A DNA stretch of 64,000 nt. It comes from JAVBQG01 sp031549185 (GTDB lineage: Bacteria > Synergistota > Synergistia > Synergistales > Synergistaceae). Below are positions 50,966-60,177 of the stretch, one piece after another (within the stretch, counting starts at the first letter, position 1; every line of letters starts with the position of its first letter). The notes under the pieces were generated by a model. That model had not been told where the DNA came from. It saw only the letters and a list, made by a program, of their open reading frames with translations, and made no database searches. Made by a program: the position numbers and the translations under genes. The DNA lies in NCBI GenBank assembly GCA_031549185.1, contig JAVBQG010000005.1, positions 1-64,000 of the forward strand, written 5' to 3'.

Positions 50966-52345
50966 CTATCCCTGTTCCTGCATGCGGCGAACCAGGGAGG
51001 CGAAGTGATCGCCGCGCTCGCCATAGTTCTTATACATATCCCAACTCGTGCAGGCCGGCGAGAGCAGCACCATATCCCCCGGGAGCGCTCTTTCCGTCGC
51101 TTTTTGCACCGCCTCTTCCATGTCCGCGACCATCGAAAAATCGTTGTACCTGTTCCCTCTCAGGGCATCTGCGATCGCAGGGGCTGCTTCGCCGAGCAGG
51201 ATCGCCCACCTGGCGTTCTCCCTCAGGGCGTCTTTCAACTGACTGTAGTCTTCACCTTTGCCCCTACCGCCGAGAATGACGACCTTCTTTCCCGGAAGCG
51301 ACGTGAGTGCAGTAACGGTCGCCGCGACATTGGTGCCTTTCGAGTCGTCTACATAGGAAACGCCGCCCACCTCCGCGACAAGCGCGCAACGATGCGGCGG
51401 AGGCACGTACGTCCCGAGGGCGGGAAGAACGCGCGAAGGTTCCACGCCCAGCAGGTTCACCGCCGCCATGGCCATCGCCACGTTCTCCATATTGTGATTG
51501 CCGAGCAATGTCGTATCCGCGAAGTTGAAAAGCGGTGTTTCCATCACGGGAACACCATCCGCCCGTTCCCTGCGCAACCTCGCGCTTCCTGCCCGGTCAT
51601 CGAGAAGAATGGCGTTTTCGCACAGGGTCTTATCCCAGGCGAGGGAAAAAGTCCCTCTCTCGCGCGCGCCCAGAATATCCATATCTCGCTCCTGAAGAAT
51701 CGCAAAACCATTCTCCTTCACGGACGAGAGAAGCCGCGCCTTCGCCTCCACGTAATCTTCGAAGGACCCGTGCCAGTCGATGTGGTCTGGGGCGATGTTC
51801 GTCACGACCGCCACGTCCACCGCCAGATCGTTCGACCAGTAGAGCTGAAAACTGCTCAGTTCGGCGACTATGTAATCGAACTCCTCACAGGCAAAATCGG
51901 CGATCGGCCGGCCGATGTTGCCGGCCGTCGCGACGCGCCCGCCTCTCGACTCGAGCAGATGCCCGATGAGAGAAGTCGTCGTCGTCTTGCCGTTGCTGCC
52001 CGTAACGCCAATCAGGCGCCCTGATAGATACGGGTATACGAAATCGAGTTCTCCCGCCATAGGGACTCCGTGCTCGCGCAACACCCCGATAATCTCGGCC
52101 GAGGGGGGGAATCCGGAGCCGACGACGGCCTTGTCGCAACCCAGCGTCTTGATCGAATGCCCGCCCGATTCATACTCGATTCCATTCGATTTCAAGGATT
52201 GGGTTACTTCAGCCGGGATATCTCTGGCTTCCGAGAGGAAGGCTTTCGCCCCTAGACGCGAGGCCAACCTGGCAAGGGCTATGCCGCTTATACCGGCTCC
52301 GAGAATCGTTATTTTTTTTCCCGACAGAAGAGCTTTGTGCGACAT
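50966..52345 (-). CDS. murD: UDP-N-acetylmuramoylalanine-D-glutamate ligase
   Basis: Adds D-glutamate to UDP-MurNAc-L-Ala. The 459-residue protein has a Rossmann-like N-terminus (KITILGAGISGIALARLAS), the ATP loop VTGSNGKTTTTSLIGHLL, AELSSFQLYWSNDLAVDVAV and the C-terminal DDSKGTNVAATVTAL, VILGGRGKGEDY. AGGGAGG ends 6 bases before the ATG, inside the mraY 3' end; the mraY stop is directly adjacent. Confidence 0.97.
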   Translation of the reverse strand: MSHKALLSGKKITILGAGISGIALARLASRLGAKAFLSEARDIPAEVTQSLKSNGIEYESGGHSIKTLGCDKAVVGSGFPPSAEIIGVLREHGVPMAGELDFVYPYLSGRLIGVTGSNGKTTTTSLIGHLLESRGGRVATAGNIGRPIADFACEEFDYIVAELSSFQLYWSNDLAVDVAVVTNIAPDHIDWHGSFEDYVEAKARLLSSVKENGFAILQERDMDILGARERGTFSLAWDKTLCENAILLDDRAGSARLRRERADGVPVMETPLFNFADTTLLGNHNMENVAMAMAAVNLLGVEPSRVLPALGTYVPPPHRCALVAEVGGVSYVDDSKGTNVAATVTALTSLPGKKVVILGGRGKGEDYSQLKDALRENARWAILLGEAAPAIADALRGNRYNDFSMVADMEEAVQKATERALPGDMVLLSPACTSWDMYKNYGERGDHFASLVRRMQEQG

Positions 52346-53320
52346 CTACACACCTCCCTCTCTTGCGAAAAAGATGATTGCCAACAGGGCCGCCATACCG
52401 ACCGTGTGAGCAAGCCAGAAGCGCGTCACGATCTTCGTCTCTCCCCAGCCCGAGAGCTCGAAGTGATGGTGAAGCGGGCTCATCTTGAAGATCTTGCACC
52501 CAAATCTGCGAATCGCGACGATCTGCATCGTCACGGTCACCATCTCGATCCCGAAGAGGAACGCGATCGGGAAGATCAAAAGCAGCGAGTCCGCCGCTAC
52601 GCAGATGCTGATCAAAAACCCTCCCCATAAATGCGCGCCTACGTCCCCCATGAAAAGCGCCGCAGGATTCGCGTTGTGCCAGAGGAATGCCATCAGGATC
52701 GCAAGTCCGACCGCAGCGGAGACGATCACCGCATTCGTGCGGAAGAGCAACAGAACCGCCACCAGCGAAATGGCAACCGCTCCGCCCGCCAAACCATCCA
52801 ATCCGTCAGTCACATTGACCGCGTTCTGAATGCCCACGCCCAGAAATAGCAGAAACGGCACGGCGTATAGCGCCCTCAGCTCCCACCCCGGCAAGAGAGA
52901 CACGCCGCGAGCGGCCACCCAGATCGCCAGCGGCAATGTCACCACGATCTGCAGAAGGAGCTTTTGAAGGCTGCGCAGACCTTCGCTCGAATTCGAGCGA
53001 AACTTCAACCCGTCGTCGAGCAGACCGACCATCGCGGCGAGAACGGGATAGAGCCACAAACCCGCCAGGTCTTTGAAGTCGGCCAACCCCACGAACGCCG
53101 CACAAGCGACGGCGAAGGGTAGAACAAACAGAGCGACAACTCCGCCCATATTCGGGGTACCTGCCTTTTTCATGTGCGCCGCGGGCCCGTATTTTTTAAT
53201 CGCCTGCCCGATTTTCAATCGACGCATCCACGAAATCCACAACCGTTGCAAAAAGAGAGAAAGGGCGAAAAGAACGACGCACAGAGCAAGACAAAGAACA
53301 ACCTCACGAAGGCTCATCAC
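52346..53320 (-). CDS. mraY: Phospho-N-acetylmuramoyl-pentapeptide transferase
   Basis: An integral membrane enzyme that forms lipid I. The 324-residue protein has about ten helices and the diagnostic blocks KKAGTPNMGGV (residues about 51-61), DDGLKFR (catalytic Asp pair region), NAVNVTDGLDGLAGG and FMGDVGAHLWGGF, and the cytoplasmic loop MSPLHHHFELSGWGE. The GTG at 53320 overlaps the murF stop (GTGA); an ATG follows immediately at 53317 and could equally be used. Confidence 0.97.
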   Translation of the reverse strand: MMSLREVVLCLALCVVLFALSLFLQRLWISWMRRLKIGQAIKKYGPAAHMKKAGTPNMGGVVALFVLPFAVACAAFVGLADFKDLAGLWLYPVLAAMVGLLDDGLKFRSNSSEGLRSLQKLLLQIVVTLPLAIWVAARGVSLLPGWELRALYAVPFLLFLGVGIQNAVNVTDGLDGLAGGAVAISLVAVLLLFRTNAVIVSAAVGLAILMAFLWHNANPAALFMGDVGAHLWGGFLISICVAADSLLLIFPIAFLFGIEMVTVTMQIVAIRRFGCKIFKMSPLHHHFELSGWGETKIVTRFWLAHTVGMAALLAIIFFAREGGV

Positions 53321-54759
53321 CTGGTCTCCGCCAGCATCGGTATCAATTTTTCCAGCTCGTAATAACGCGACCCCTTCAAGAGAATAATTGCTCCGTCAAA
53401 CGCGACGGCATCCATTTCGTTCATAAAAAACTTCGTCGTATCCCAGCGCCCCCGCAGGGCGGCCTGCTGCGTTTCAATCAAATTCCATTCACTTCCTATT
53501 AAATAAACCTCGTCGAACAGACTGGCCCGGCTCATGACGACTTCGTGCCAATAGGCCGATTCGGAACCCAGCTCTCTCATGCCACCGAGGATCGCCACGC
53601 GCCGGAACCCGTTCGGGACATCCGCTTCGAGGACATTCTTCAGCGCGTACGACACGGAACCGGGGTTTGCGTTGTACGATTCGTCGACGAGCAATCCGCC
53701 GCCCCGCAAGCTATAAATTTTACCTCTTCCTGAAAGAGTTGCAAGCGTAGTCACTTTCTCGCACGCAACCTCCGGGGAGACACCCAGTTCCGTGGCGAGC
53801 GCGAAAGCGTACGCGATGTTGCGCGCGTGCTGTTTGCCGAAAATTTTTGCCTCGCAGCGATACTCCCCCTCCTGCGAATCGATATAAAACGAAAGCGACG
53901 GCGTTCCATCGGCAGAGAGGCACTGCCTGACATCGCGGATTGAGACATCCGACGGAGCCAGGCCGACGCCAATCTTTTTCACCTCGCGATCCGCCGGCAA
54001 ACCATTCGCCCACTCCTGAACCGCAGCAACCAATTGGCCATTATCATTATTATAGGACAAAAATCGCAAAGTCTTCGACTCCGCTATCTCCATCTTGGCC
54101 CTCAGGATCCCGTCAAGCGAACCCAGGCCCTCGATATGCGCCGGCACGATCTCCGTGATAACCCCGTGCGAGACCGGAAAATTTGCGACGAGCTCGCGAA
54201 TCTCGCCTGGATGGTTCGTTCCCAGTTCGAGCAACAGGACATCCGTATCGGACGGCATGGAAAGGACCGTCATACCGCATCCCACCAGCGTGTTGTAACT
54301 CTTGATCGCAGCATGAACCTTGATAGAATCCTTCAACATGCCGTACAGAAATTCCCTCGTCGTCGTCTTGCCCACGCTACCCGTTATGCCCACGACTCTC
54401 GGAGAGACTTCGGCGAACCATTTTTGGGCGAGGGCCACCATCGCCGCTTCCGGGTCCTGAACGGCGATCGCCGCAAGCCCCAATTCCTCCGCTTTGGGGA
54501 ACCACTCGTCGCGACGCGCGCGCTCGAACAATACGATCGATGCCCCAAGACGCGCCGCATCGGCGATATAGTTATGCCCGTCGTCGTTCTGGCCACGCAT
54601 GGCGACAAAGACATCGCCGCGCTTCACGGTGCGGCTATCCACACGGAAATGCTGCGACAGGCGCGGCTCGCTCCGCACGTCACCGCCAATTTCACCATTC
54701 ACACTGGAGGCCACGTTTTCGATGTCGAAAAACCTTTTTACATCGCCGTGTTTTCCCAT
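53317..54759 (-). CDS. murF: UDP-MurNAc-tripeptide D-alanyl-D-alanine ligase
   Basis: Adds the D-Ala-D-Ala dipeptide. The 480-residue protein starts MGKHGDVKRFFDIENVAS. It has the substrate-binding FRVDSRTVKRGDVFVAM, the ATP loop GITGSVGKTTTREFL, LELGTNHPGEI, the metal-site DESYNANPGSVSYAL and AILGGMRELG. The start is the ATG 2 bases after the murE stop; upstream in-frame codons lie inside murE and do not match the family. Confidence 0.96.
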   Translation of the reverse strand: MGKHGDVKRFFDIENVASSVNGEIGGDVRSEPRLSQHFRVDSRTVKRGDVFVAMRGQNDDGHNYIADAARLGASIVLFERARRDEWFPKAEELGLAAIAVQDPEAAMVALAQKWFAEVSPRVVGITGSVGKTTTREFLYGMLKDSIKVHAAIKSYNTLVGCGMTVLSMPSDTDVLLLELGTNHPGEIRELVANFPVSHGVITEIVPAHIEGLGSLDGILRAKMEIAESKTLRFLSYNNDNGQLVAAVQEWANGLPADREVKKIGVGLAPSDVSIRDVRQCLSADGTPSLSFYIDSQEGEYRCEAKIFGKQHARNIAYAFALATELGVSPEVACEKVTTLATLSGRGKIYSLRGGGLLVDESYNANPGSVSYALKNVLEADVPNGFRRVAILGGMRELGSESAYWHEVVMSRASLFDEVYLIGSEWNLIETQQAALRGRWDTTKFFMNEMDAVAFDGAIILLKGSRYYELEKLIPMLAETR

Positions 54760-54761
54760 CG

Positions 54762-56273
54762 CTACGAAACCCCCACTCCGCGCTCCCGCGCCCATGCGAG
54801 CAGGATGTCCGAATCGAGAAAAGGCTCCTTCCTGTCGCCATAGTCGATAAAACGCTCCGGTCCCTTGCCCGCTATCAACACGACATCGCCGGTTTCGGCG
54901 CCATTCAGCATATGATGAATCGCTTCCCGCCTGTCCAATATCACGGTATGGCACATACCCTCTTTTCTGTCCGTCGAGGAGAGGATGCCCGCCTCAACCT
55001 GCGCTGCTATCGCGGCAGGAGACTCGCTGCGCGGGTTGTCCGAGGTGACGACGACTCGGTCGGCAAGCCGTGCCATGATGCCGCCGACCACAGGGCGTTT
55101 CACCGGCGTCCTGTCCCCCCCCGCACCCCAGCCAACCCAGATTTTTCCCGTTACAAGCGACGCCAGGGTCAAAAGAACCTTTTCCATGCTGTCGGAGCTG
55201 TGCGCGAAATCCACGAAGGCCGTCACGCCGTTCTCGAGATCGTAGCGTTCGAGCCGCCCGGGAACACGCGAACAGTCGCGTATTCCTTTGTAAATCAGAC
55301 TCCTGTCTATCCCGAGAGAATCGGCGATCGTAACGGCTTCCAGAATGTTGTACGCGTTGTACTCGCCAATCAGCCCGGAGGCAAGTCGTTGTATCTTGTC
55401 GTCGGGATAGCGGACTTCAAGCGCCAGCCCCTCTATGCCGTGCTTCAGGATTCTCGCGCGGTAATCGGCGGAGAAATCCCAACGAAGCGAAAAACCCAGC
55501 GCGTTGTCGCGAAACTCCCGGAGAAGCCTCGCGCCATATGCATCGTCGGCGTTGATCGACGCCCGCCACTCCTCCCTCATGTAATCCGAGAAGAGGAGAC
55601 GCTTTGCCTCGAAGTAAGCTTCCAAATCCTTGTGATATTCGAGATGTTCCGATGTGAGATTGCTGAAACCGGCGCGGTCGAACGAGCACCCGGTCAGGCG
55701 CCCCTGGTCGAGTCCATGCGACGACGCCTCCATCACACAGGCCTCGCAGCCGTTTTCTCTCATTTTCGCGAGCAATTCTTGAACATCAGGCCCCTCCGGG
55801 GTCGTGTGAATCGCGTCGACCTCTTCCGAGCCGTCATCGTAGACGATCGTGCCCATCATGCCGGTCTTTCGTCCGGACGCTCTCAAAATGGAGCGCACGA
55901 GGTAGGCGGTCGTCGTCTTGCCGTTGGTGCCGGTGACGGCAATCATCGTCAGGTCATCCGCCGGTCTGTCCAGAAGAAGGGCCATCACTTCGCCCATCGC
56001 CGCCCGTGTGTTTTTGACAATCAATTGAGGGATGTCGAATGGCAATTCGCGCTCGCAGAGAAGAGCGACGCAGCCGGAAGCAAGCGCCTCGGCTGCCAGG
56101 TCGTGCCCGTCTCTGTGCTCTCCTTTGACGCACGCAAAGATGACGTTCTCCGAGCAAGAGGGAATTTCTCTGCTGTCATAAGCGAGCAGAGAAACATCAG
56201 GATCGCTTCCTCCGTAAAGCAATCTGGCTTCATAAGCCTGCGGCATCCTTTCCATCAGCTTCTTCAGCTTCAA
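54762..56273 (-). CDS. murE: UDP-MurNAc-dipeptide ligase, meso-diaminopimelate-adding type
   Basis: Adds the third stem-peptide residue. The 503-residue protein has AYDSREIPSCSENVIFACV, the ATP loop VTGTNGKTTTAYLV, HTTPEGPDVQELLAKMRENG and MEASSHGLDQGR. The substrate-selecting motif is DNPR (in VVVTSDNPRSES), which indicates meso-diaminopimelate rather than lysine. The TTG at 56273 is chosen: AAGGAGGG (56281-56288) is 7 bases away, while the open frame upstream runs into the ftsI gene. Confidence 0.96.
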   Translation of the reverse strand: MKLKKLMERMPQAYEARLLYGGSDPDVSLLAYDSREIPSCSENVIFACVKGEHRDGHDLAAEALASGCVALLCERELPFDIPQLIVKNTRAAMGEVMALLLDRPADDLTMIAVTGTNGKTTTAYLVRSILRASGRKTGMMGTIVYDDGSEEVDAIHTTPEGPDVQELLAKMRENGCEACVMEASSHGLDQGRLTGCSFDRAGFSNLTSEHLEYHKDLEAYFEAKRLLFSDYMREEWRASINADDAYGARLLREFRDNALGFSLRWDFSADYRARILKHGIEGLALEVRYPDDKIQRLASGLIGEYNAYNILEAVTIADSLGIDRSLIYKGIRDCSRVPGRLERYDLENGVTAFVDFAHSSDSMEKVLLTLASLVTGKIWVGWGAGGDRTPVKRPVVGGIMARLADRVVVTSDNPRSESPAAIAAQVEAGILSSTDRKEGMCHTVILDRREAIHHMLNGAETGDVVLIAGKGPERFIDYGDRKEPFLDSDILLAWARERGVGVS

Positions 56274-56296
56274 TCCCTTTCCCTCCTTCTGGCCCG

Positions 56297-57994
56297 TTAC
56301 CGTTTTACGCTTGCCGAAAATCTGGAAATTTGAGATATATCCTCCGCCATCGCCTTGAAGATGGGCGCTGCGATCTCTCCGCCGTAATACCTCGCGCCCG
56401 ACGGTTCGCCCAGCACGACAAGCAGCACATACTCCGGCCTGTCGGCTGGCCAGAAACCGACGAACGAGCTTACATACTGGCCTTTCCCGTATCCGCCGTG
56501 AGCCGCGATCTGCGCGGTTCCGGTCTTTCCCGCGATGTTGAGGATCTCCGACCTCGCCGCTTTGCCGGTTCCCTCCGCTACGGTTCGTCGCATCGCCTCG
56601 CGCAGCCAGACTGCCGTATCCCGCCCCAGAACTGTCGCGCGGACGCGGCGTTTCCCCTGGTGAATCACCTTGCCGCTGGCATTCTTGACCTCCGCAATCA
56701 CGTACGGCTTGAGCAAATCCCCGCCGTTCGCAATCGAACTGATGGCCATTACGAGCTGCAACGGGGTAACTGCCAACCCCTGTCCGATCGCCACGTTTGC
56801 GGGAGCAGTACCCAACCACTCCTCCGGAGAACGCAGCAGCCCCTCTTCCTCTCCCGCTATCTCCACGTCGGTCTTCTGCCCGAAACCGAACTGCCGCAGC
56901 ATCGCGTAGGTCAAGTGCGGTTTCAATCGATTGCCGATCGTCGCCATCCCCGTGTTGCAGGATTTGATGATAAGCCCCTGCAGGTTGAGCTGTCCGTGTA
57001 CGCTTACATCGCGAATGACCCCATCCGCGATGCCGATCTTGCCCCTGCAGAAGAAATTTTCGTTCCGGGACGCTCTCGCCATCTCCATGGCGATGCCCAG
57101 CATGATCGGTTTGAACGTGGAACCCGGCTCGTACACCCTACCGGTGGCATTGTTGCGCATCGCATTCACATTGCCGAAGCTGCCGCGCTCGTTGAGATCG
57201 ATCCACGGATAGCTCGCCATGGCGAGAACCTCGCCCGTGCGCGGATCGACGCAGATACCCACGCCCCACTTCGAATTGCTGCTGGTTGCGCCCTCTTTCA
57301 ACTTCCACTCGACGACCTGTTGTATCTTCGAATCCAGTGTCAATTTGATCGAGCCAGCACCGCGCTGAAGCGTACCCGCATTGCTCCCGATGAGGTCGAG
57401 TAGCTTTCCGCGCGCATCTCGAACGAAAAGGCGGCTCTGCGGCGGCGAAAAAAGCACGTTGTTCCAAGCAAGTTCTACTCCGCTGAGACCGGAGTCGTCG
57501 ACATCGCAAAAACCGATTACGTGCGATGCCAACTCGCTGTGCGGATACCGACGCTGGCTCTCGTGTACCGTAAAGAGACCGGGAACTTTCTCTTTGATCA
57601 ACTGCTGCGCCACGTTCTCCGGAACCTTGCGCACCACCCAATGAAATCGCCCCGTCAGAGAGCGGGAGAACTTGTCGGCCACCGGTTTGCCGAAATAACG
57701 AGCCAGAACGTCGGCGCTCGCCGGATTCCAATACTGCGGGTCGATAAAAAAACTCACTGTCGGAACGGAGATCGCAAGCGGAACGTCATTTCTGTCCCGG
57801 ATGTCACCCCTCGAAGTCGAGATCGGGACCTGCGCCCAGTACTGTCTCTCCGACTGCCTGCTGGTCCTGGGATCCGGCATGATGTGGACGCGAACCGTTT
57901 GAAAACCGAGAAGAAAAATCGCCATAAAAAGAGCGGCCCAGGCACTTCGAGAATTCCAGGATTCCCTCGGTACCCGGTCTTTAATCTTTGGCAT
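56297..57994 (-). CDS. ftsI: Septal peptidoglycan transpeptidase FtsI (class B PBP)
   Basis: Crosslinks septal peptidoglycan. The 565-residue protein has an N-terminal transmembrane helix (residues about 18-34), a pedestal/dimerisation region starting ISTSRGDIRDRNDVPLA, and the penicillin-binding transpeptidase domain. The three active-site motifs are intact: S292-T-F-K295, S345-C-N347 and K490-T-G492. There are no PASTA repeats, so it is not a Spo-type or StkP-like variant. It overlaps ftsL by 14 bases. Confidence 0.96.
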   Translation of the reverse strand: MPKIKDRVPRESWNSRSAWAALFMAIFLLGFQTVRVHIMPDPRTSRQSERQYWAQVPISTSRGDIRDRNDVPLAISVPTVSFFIDPQYWNPASADVLARYFGKPVADKFSRSLTGRFHWVVRKVPENVAQQLIKEKVPGLFTVHESQRRYPHSELASHVIGFCDVDDSGLSGVELAWNNVLFSPPQSRLFVRDARGKLLDLIGSNAGTLQRGAGSIKLTLDSKIQQVVEWKLKEGATSSNSKWGVGICVDPRTGEVLAMASYPWIDLNERGSFGNVNAMRNNATGRVYEPGSTFKPIMLGIAMEMARASRNENFFCRGKIGIADGVIRDVSVHGQLNLQGLIIKSCNTGMATIGNRLKPHLTYAMLRQFGFGQKTDVEIAGEEEGLLRSPEEWLGTAPANVAIGQGLAVTPLQLVMAISSIANGGDLLKPYVIAEVKNASGKVIHQGKRRVRATVLGRDTAVWLREAMRRTVAEGTGKAARSEILNIAGKTGTAQIAAHGGYGKGQYVSSFVGFWPADRPEYVLLVVLGEPSGARYYGGEIAAPIFKAMAEDISQISRFSASVKR

Positions 57995-58403
57995 TAGCCC
58001 TTCCTACAAAGAAGCCGAAAAATCCGCCCGGCTCGCTCTCGGGCCCTCTCTCAACTTGCCCGCCAGCCCTCGCAAGTTTAACCGTGCCCTCCGAGCCGTC
58101 TCTGATTTTGATAACCTCGATCTCTCTTGCCGTCGTCATGTTCAGCTGCAAGCGGGCATAGTTATAGATGCGGGACGGTGAAAGGAGGACCGAATACTGC
58201 TCTTCCATTCCCGAGTTGCTGCTGTTCATCGCTTCGATTCGAGTAGTGACATCCGCCAGCCTGTGTTCAAGATATAAACCATAAAGACGCATACTTCCGA
58301 GAGACATGGCAGAGACAATAACTCCCAACAGGCAGATGACGCATATCGTAGACTGCGACCCTGCTCTTTCGTGTTTCGGAACCGGAGCCTTCACCTTTCG
58401 CAC
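57981..58403 (-). CDS. ftsL: FtsL-like bitopic division protein
   Basis: A 140-residue protein: a basic cytoplasmic tail, one transmembrane helix (residues about 19-37), an extracytoplasmic coiled coil (YLEHRLADVTTRIEAMNSSNS) and the conserved LLSPSRIYNYARLQLNM segment typical of FtsL/septum initiator proteins. The C-terminal ~35 residues are Gly/Glu-rich and variable. Position between rsmH and ftsI supports FtsL, which would activate FtsWI. Confidence 0.85.
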   Translation of the reverse strand: MRKVKAPVPKHERAGSQSTICVICLLGVIVSAMSLGSMRLYGLYLEHRLADVTTRIEAMNSSNSGMEEQYSVLLSPSRIYNYARLQLNMTTAREIEVIKIRDGSEGTVKLARAGGQVERGPESEPGGFFGFFVGRANAKD

Positions 58404-58431
58404 CCCCAGACCTTCCTTGGACTCTCCGGTT

Positions 58432-59340
58432 TCAGGCTTTCCTCACCCTGAAAACCCTTAATTTCGCGCTCCTGGCACTCCTGTTCGCTTCGACTTCTTC
58501 CTCCGACGGAACCAGGGGACGCTTCACGACCACCTGTCCCCTCTCCTCGCCGGCCCACCGCAGGAATCTTCGTTTCACCATTCTGTCCTCGAGGGAATGA
58601 TACGAGATGACAAGAATGACTCCACCATCGCCCGCAACGTCGAAGGCCGCGTCCAACCCCCGATCGAGAACGTCCATCTCCTCGTTGACGGCGATCCGCA
58701 ACGCCTGAAACACCCTTCGCGCAGGATGCGTTCCCATCTTGCGCTGCACCGGGGCCGGCAGAATCTCACGGATCAAGGCGGCCAAGTCCGCCGTGCTCTT
58801 CGGATCGCGCCCCTGTTCTCTCGCCCGCACGATTCCTCTTGCTATCTGAAATGCATAACGCTCCTCGCCGTACTCGCGAAAAATTCGCGTCAACTCCCGC
58901 ACATCGCACTCCCTCAAAAGGTCCGCCGCCGACAAACCCGCGCTTTGATCCATTCTCATATCCAGAGGCCCAGGATCCTGATACGAAAAACCTCTTTCGG
59001 GGGTCGTCAGTTGCATGTTCGAAACGCCCAGGTCGAACAGAATGCCGTCGGCCCCGGGCCACTTTGGATCGTCGAGCAACTGCTCCATCTCGCTGAAGTT
59101 GTCCGCCACAATCCGCGTGCGGTCTCCGAATTCGGCAAGGCGCTCGCTCGCCAACTCGCGCGCCTGTTCGTCCTGATCGAAGCCGACGAGACCGGCGTTC
59201 GGAAAAGCGCCCAGCACACCGGCGGCATGCCCTCCGGCGCCGAGCGTCGCATCCACGAAGAGGGCTGCGCCCTCCCGCTTCACGTGCTCCCGATAAATGC
59301 CAAGGATCTGAGGCAGCATGACGGGAATATGAAGGTTCAT
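58432..59340 (-). CDS. rsmH: 16S rRNA (cytosine1402-N4)-methyltransferase
   Basis: Methylates C1402 in the ribosomal P site. The 302-residue protein has HIPVMLPQILGIYR at the N-terminus, the SAM loop FVDATLGAGGHAAGVL, ILFDLGVSNMQLTTPERGFSYQ, the internal helical insertion, and VISYHSLEDRMVKRRFL. It overlaps mraZ by ATGA, the standard start of a dcw cluster. Confidence 0.98.
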   Translation of the reverse strand: MNLHIPVMLPQILGIYREHVKREGAALFVDATLGAGGHAAGVLGAFPNAGLVGFDQDEQARELASERLAEFGDRTRIVADNFSEMEQLLDDPKWPGADGILFDLGVSNMQLTTPERGFSYQDPGPLDMRMDQSAGLSAADLLRECDVRELTRIFREYGEERYAFQIARGIVRAREQGRDPKSTADLAALIREILPAPVQRKMGTHPARRVFQALRIAVNEEMDVLDRGLDAAFDVAGDGGVILVISYHSLEDRMVKRRFLRWAGEERGQVVVKRPLVPSEEEVEANRSARSAKLRVFRVRKA

Positions 59341-59771
59341 ATTCCCTCGACGCCTTCCGCCAGCTCTCTAAGGTCCTCCCAGCTGGAATCCCTGTAGGAC
59401 TCCCACGCCGCCTTGTCCCATATTTCCAATTTGTCGCCGTTTCCGTTGACGCTGACTTCCTGTCCGATGCCGGCGTAATCGCGAAGCTGCTGAGGCACCA
59501 GAATGCGCCCCATCCCATCTATCTCGATCTCATGAGCGTGCGCCAGAATAATCCTGCGGAGATTGCGCGACTTGCTCGTACTCGACGACATCGCCTCAAG
59601 CCTGCCGAGAAACGCCTCCCATTGAGGTTGAGGGTAAACCGTTACGCAACGTTCGATACCGATGGTCGCAACGACAGATTGCCCCAGTTCCTCTCGGAAC
59701 CGGGCAGGAAGAACCATTCTGCCCTTGCTGTCGAGTTTGTGGGTATAGCTACCCTGCAATCCCACCGGCAC
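59337..59771 (-). CDS. mraZ: Transcriptional regulator MraZ
   Basis: An AbrB-like ring-forming DNA-binding protein that represses the dcw operon. It has two repeats: GSYTHKLDSKGRMVLPARFR and AHEIEIDGMGRILVPQQLR. The start chosen is the GTG at 59771 (144 residues, MPVGLQGSYTHKLD): GAGGGGGA (59778-59785) is 6 bases upstream, and the AGTGG operator array ends just before it. An ATG at 59795 and a longer ATG at 59852 are in frame, but the latter would translate through the -10 box and operator. Confidence 0.92.
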   Translation of the reverse strand: MPVGLQGSYTHKLDSKGRMVLPARFREELGQSVVATIGIERCVTVYPQPQWEAFLGRLEAMSSSTSKSRNLRRIILAHAHEIEIDGMGRILVPQQLRDYAGIGQEVSVNGNGDKLEIWDKAAWESYRDSSWEDLRELAEGVEGI

Positions 59772-59789
59772 CACCAATCCCCCTCGATT

Positions 59790-59829
59790 CGCCATTTTAT
59801 GACACTGTTTACCACTTTTTGCCACTTTA
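59790..59829 (-). promoter_or_regulatory. Probable MraZ operator: four 10-bp direct repeats
   Basis: Reading the minus strand, consecutive 10-base boxes are TAAAGTGGCA (59829-59820), AAAAGTGGTA (59819-59810), AACAGTGTCA (59809-59800) and TAAAATGGCG (59799-59790). MraZ of Mycoplasma binds AAAGTGG-type and that of E. coli TGGG-type repeats at a 10-bp period. The array overlaps the -10 box, so binding should block the promoter (inference). Confidence 0.7.
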
Positions 59830-59852
59830 CCATGACTTTTTTCTTCTGACAA
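59824..59852 (-). promoter_or_regulatory. Candidate dcw-cluster promoter
   Basis: TTGTCA (59852-59847), a 17-base spacer and TAAAGT (59829-59824); transcription would start near 59817, inside the repeat array and about 46 bases before the mraZ GTG. Confidence 0.6.
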
Positions 59853-60177
59853 GAGTTTTTGCTGTTTTTCCTTAACAAAAATTTCTTGAAACTCAATAAT
59901 TACTTCATGTAATCATAAATACTTAAATATATACTAATTGATGCCTCTTGTGCCGTTTGCACTCGCTGAAACGCTTCGGTCAGTGGAGAAAACGCGATTG
60001 GAATTACTCGCGTTCTTATATTTGTGGCATAATATAAAAACTTCCACAGACACCTGATTTTCTTCGAAAGGGGATGATCGGAGAGCGATAGGTAAACACG
60101 GATTCCGCGACAAAGAACATCGCGCAGATTCAGGCATTCGAAGCATGGCATAGTGCACTTGTAAGGAGGAGCCGAGG
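59853..60177. promoter_or_regulatory. AT-rich divergent intergenic region between mraZ and the DUF3798 gene
   Basis: 325 bases without a convincing ORF. The mraZ-side half is markedly AT-rich compared with the flanks. It includes a dyad ATTAC-TTCAT-GTAAT (59899-59913). For the + strand gene, CATAAT (60028-60033) is the best -10 candidate with no good -35. The leader that follows (about 140 bases) ends in AAGGAGGAG before the ATG; no known riboswitch was recognised in it. Confidence 0.5.

Noticed and set aside
54540..56333. Plus-strand ORF of about 600 codons opposite murE and murF
   Set aside because: Antisense to two complete Mur ligases; Arg/His-rich with no domain.
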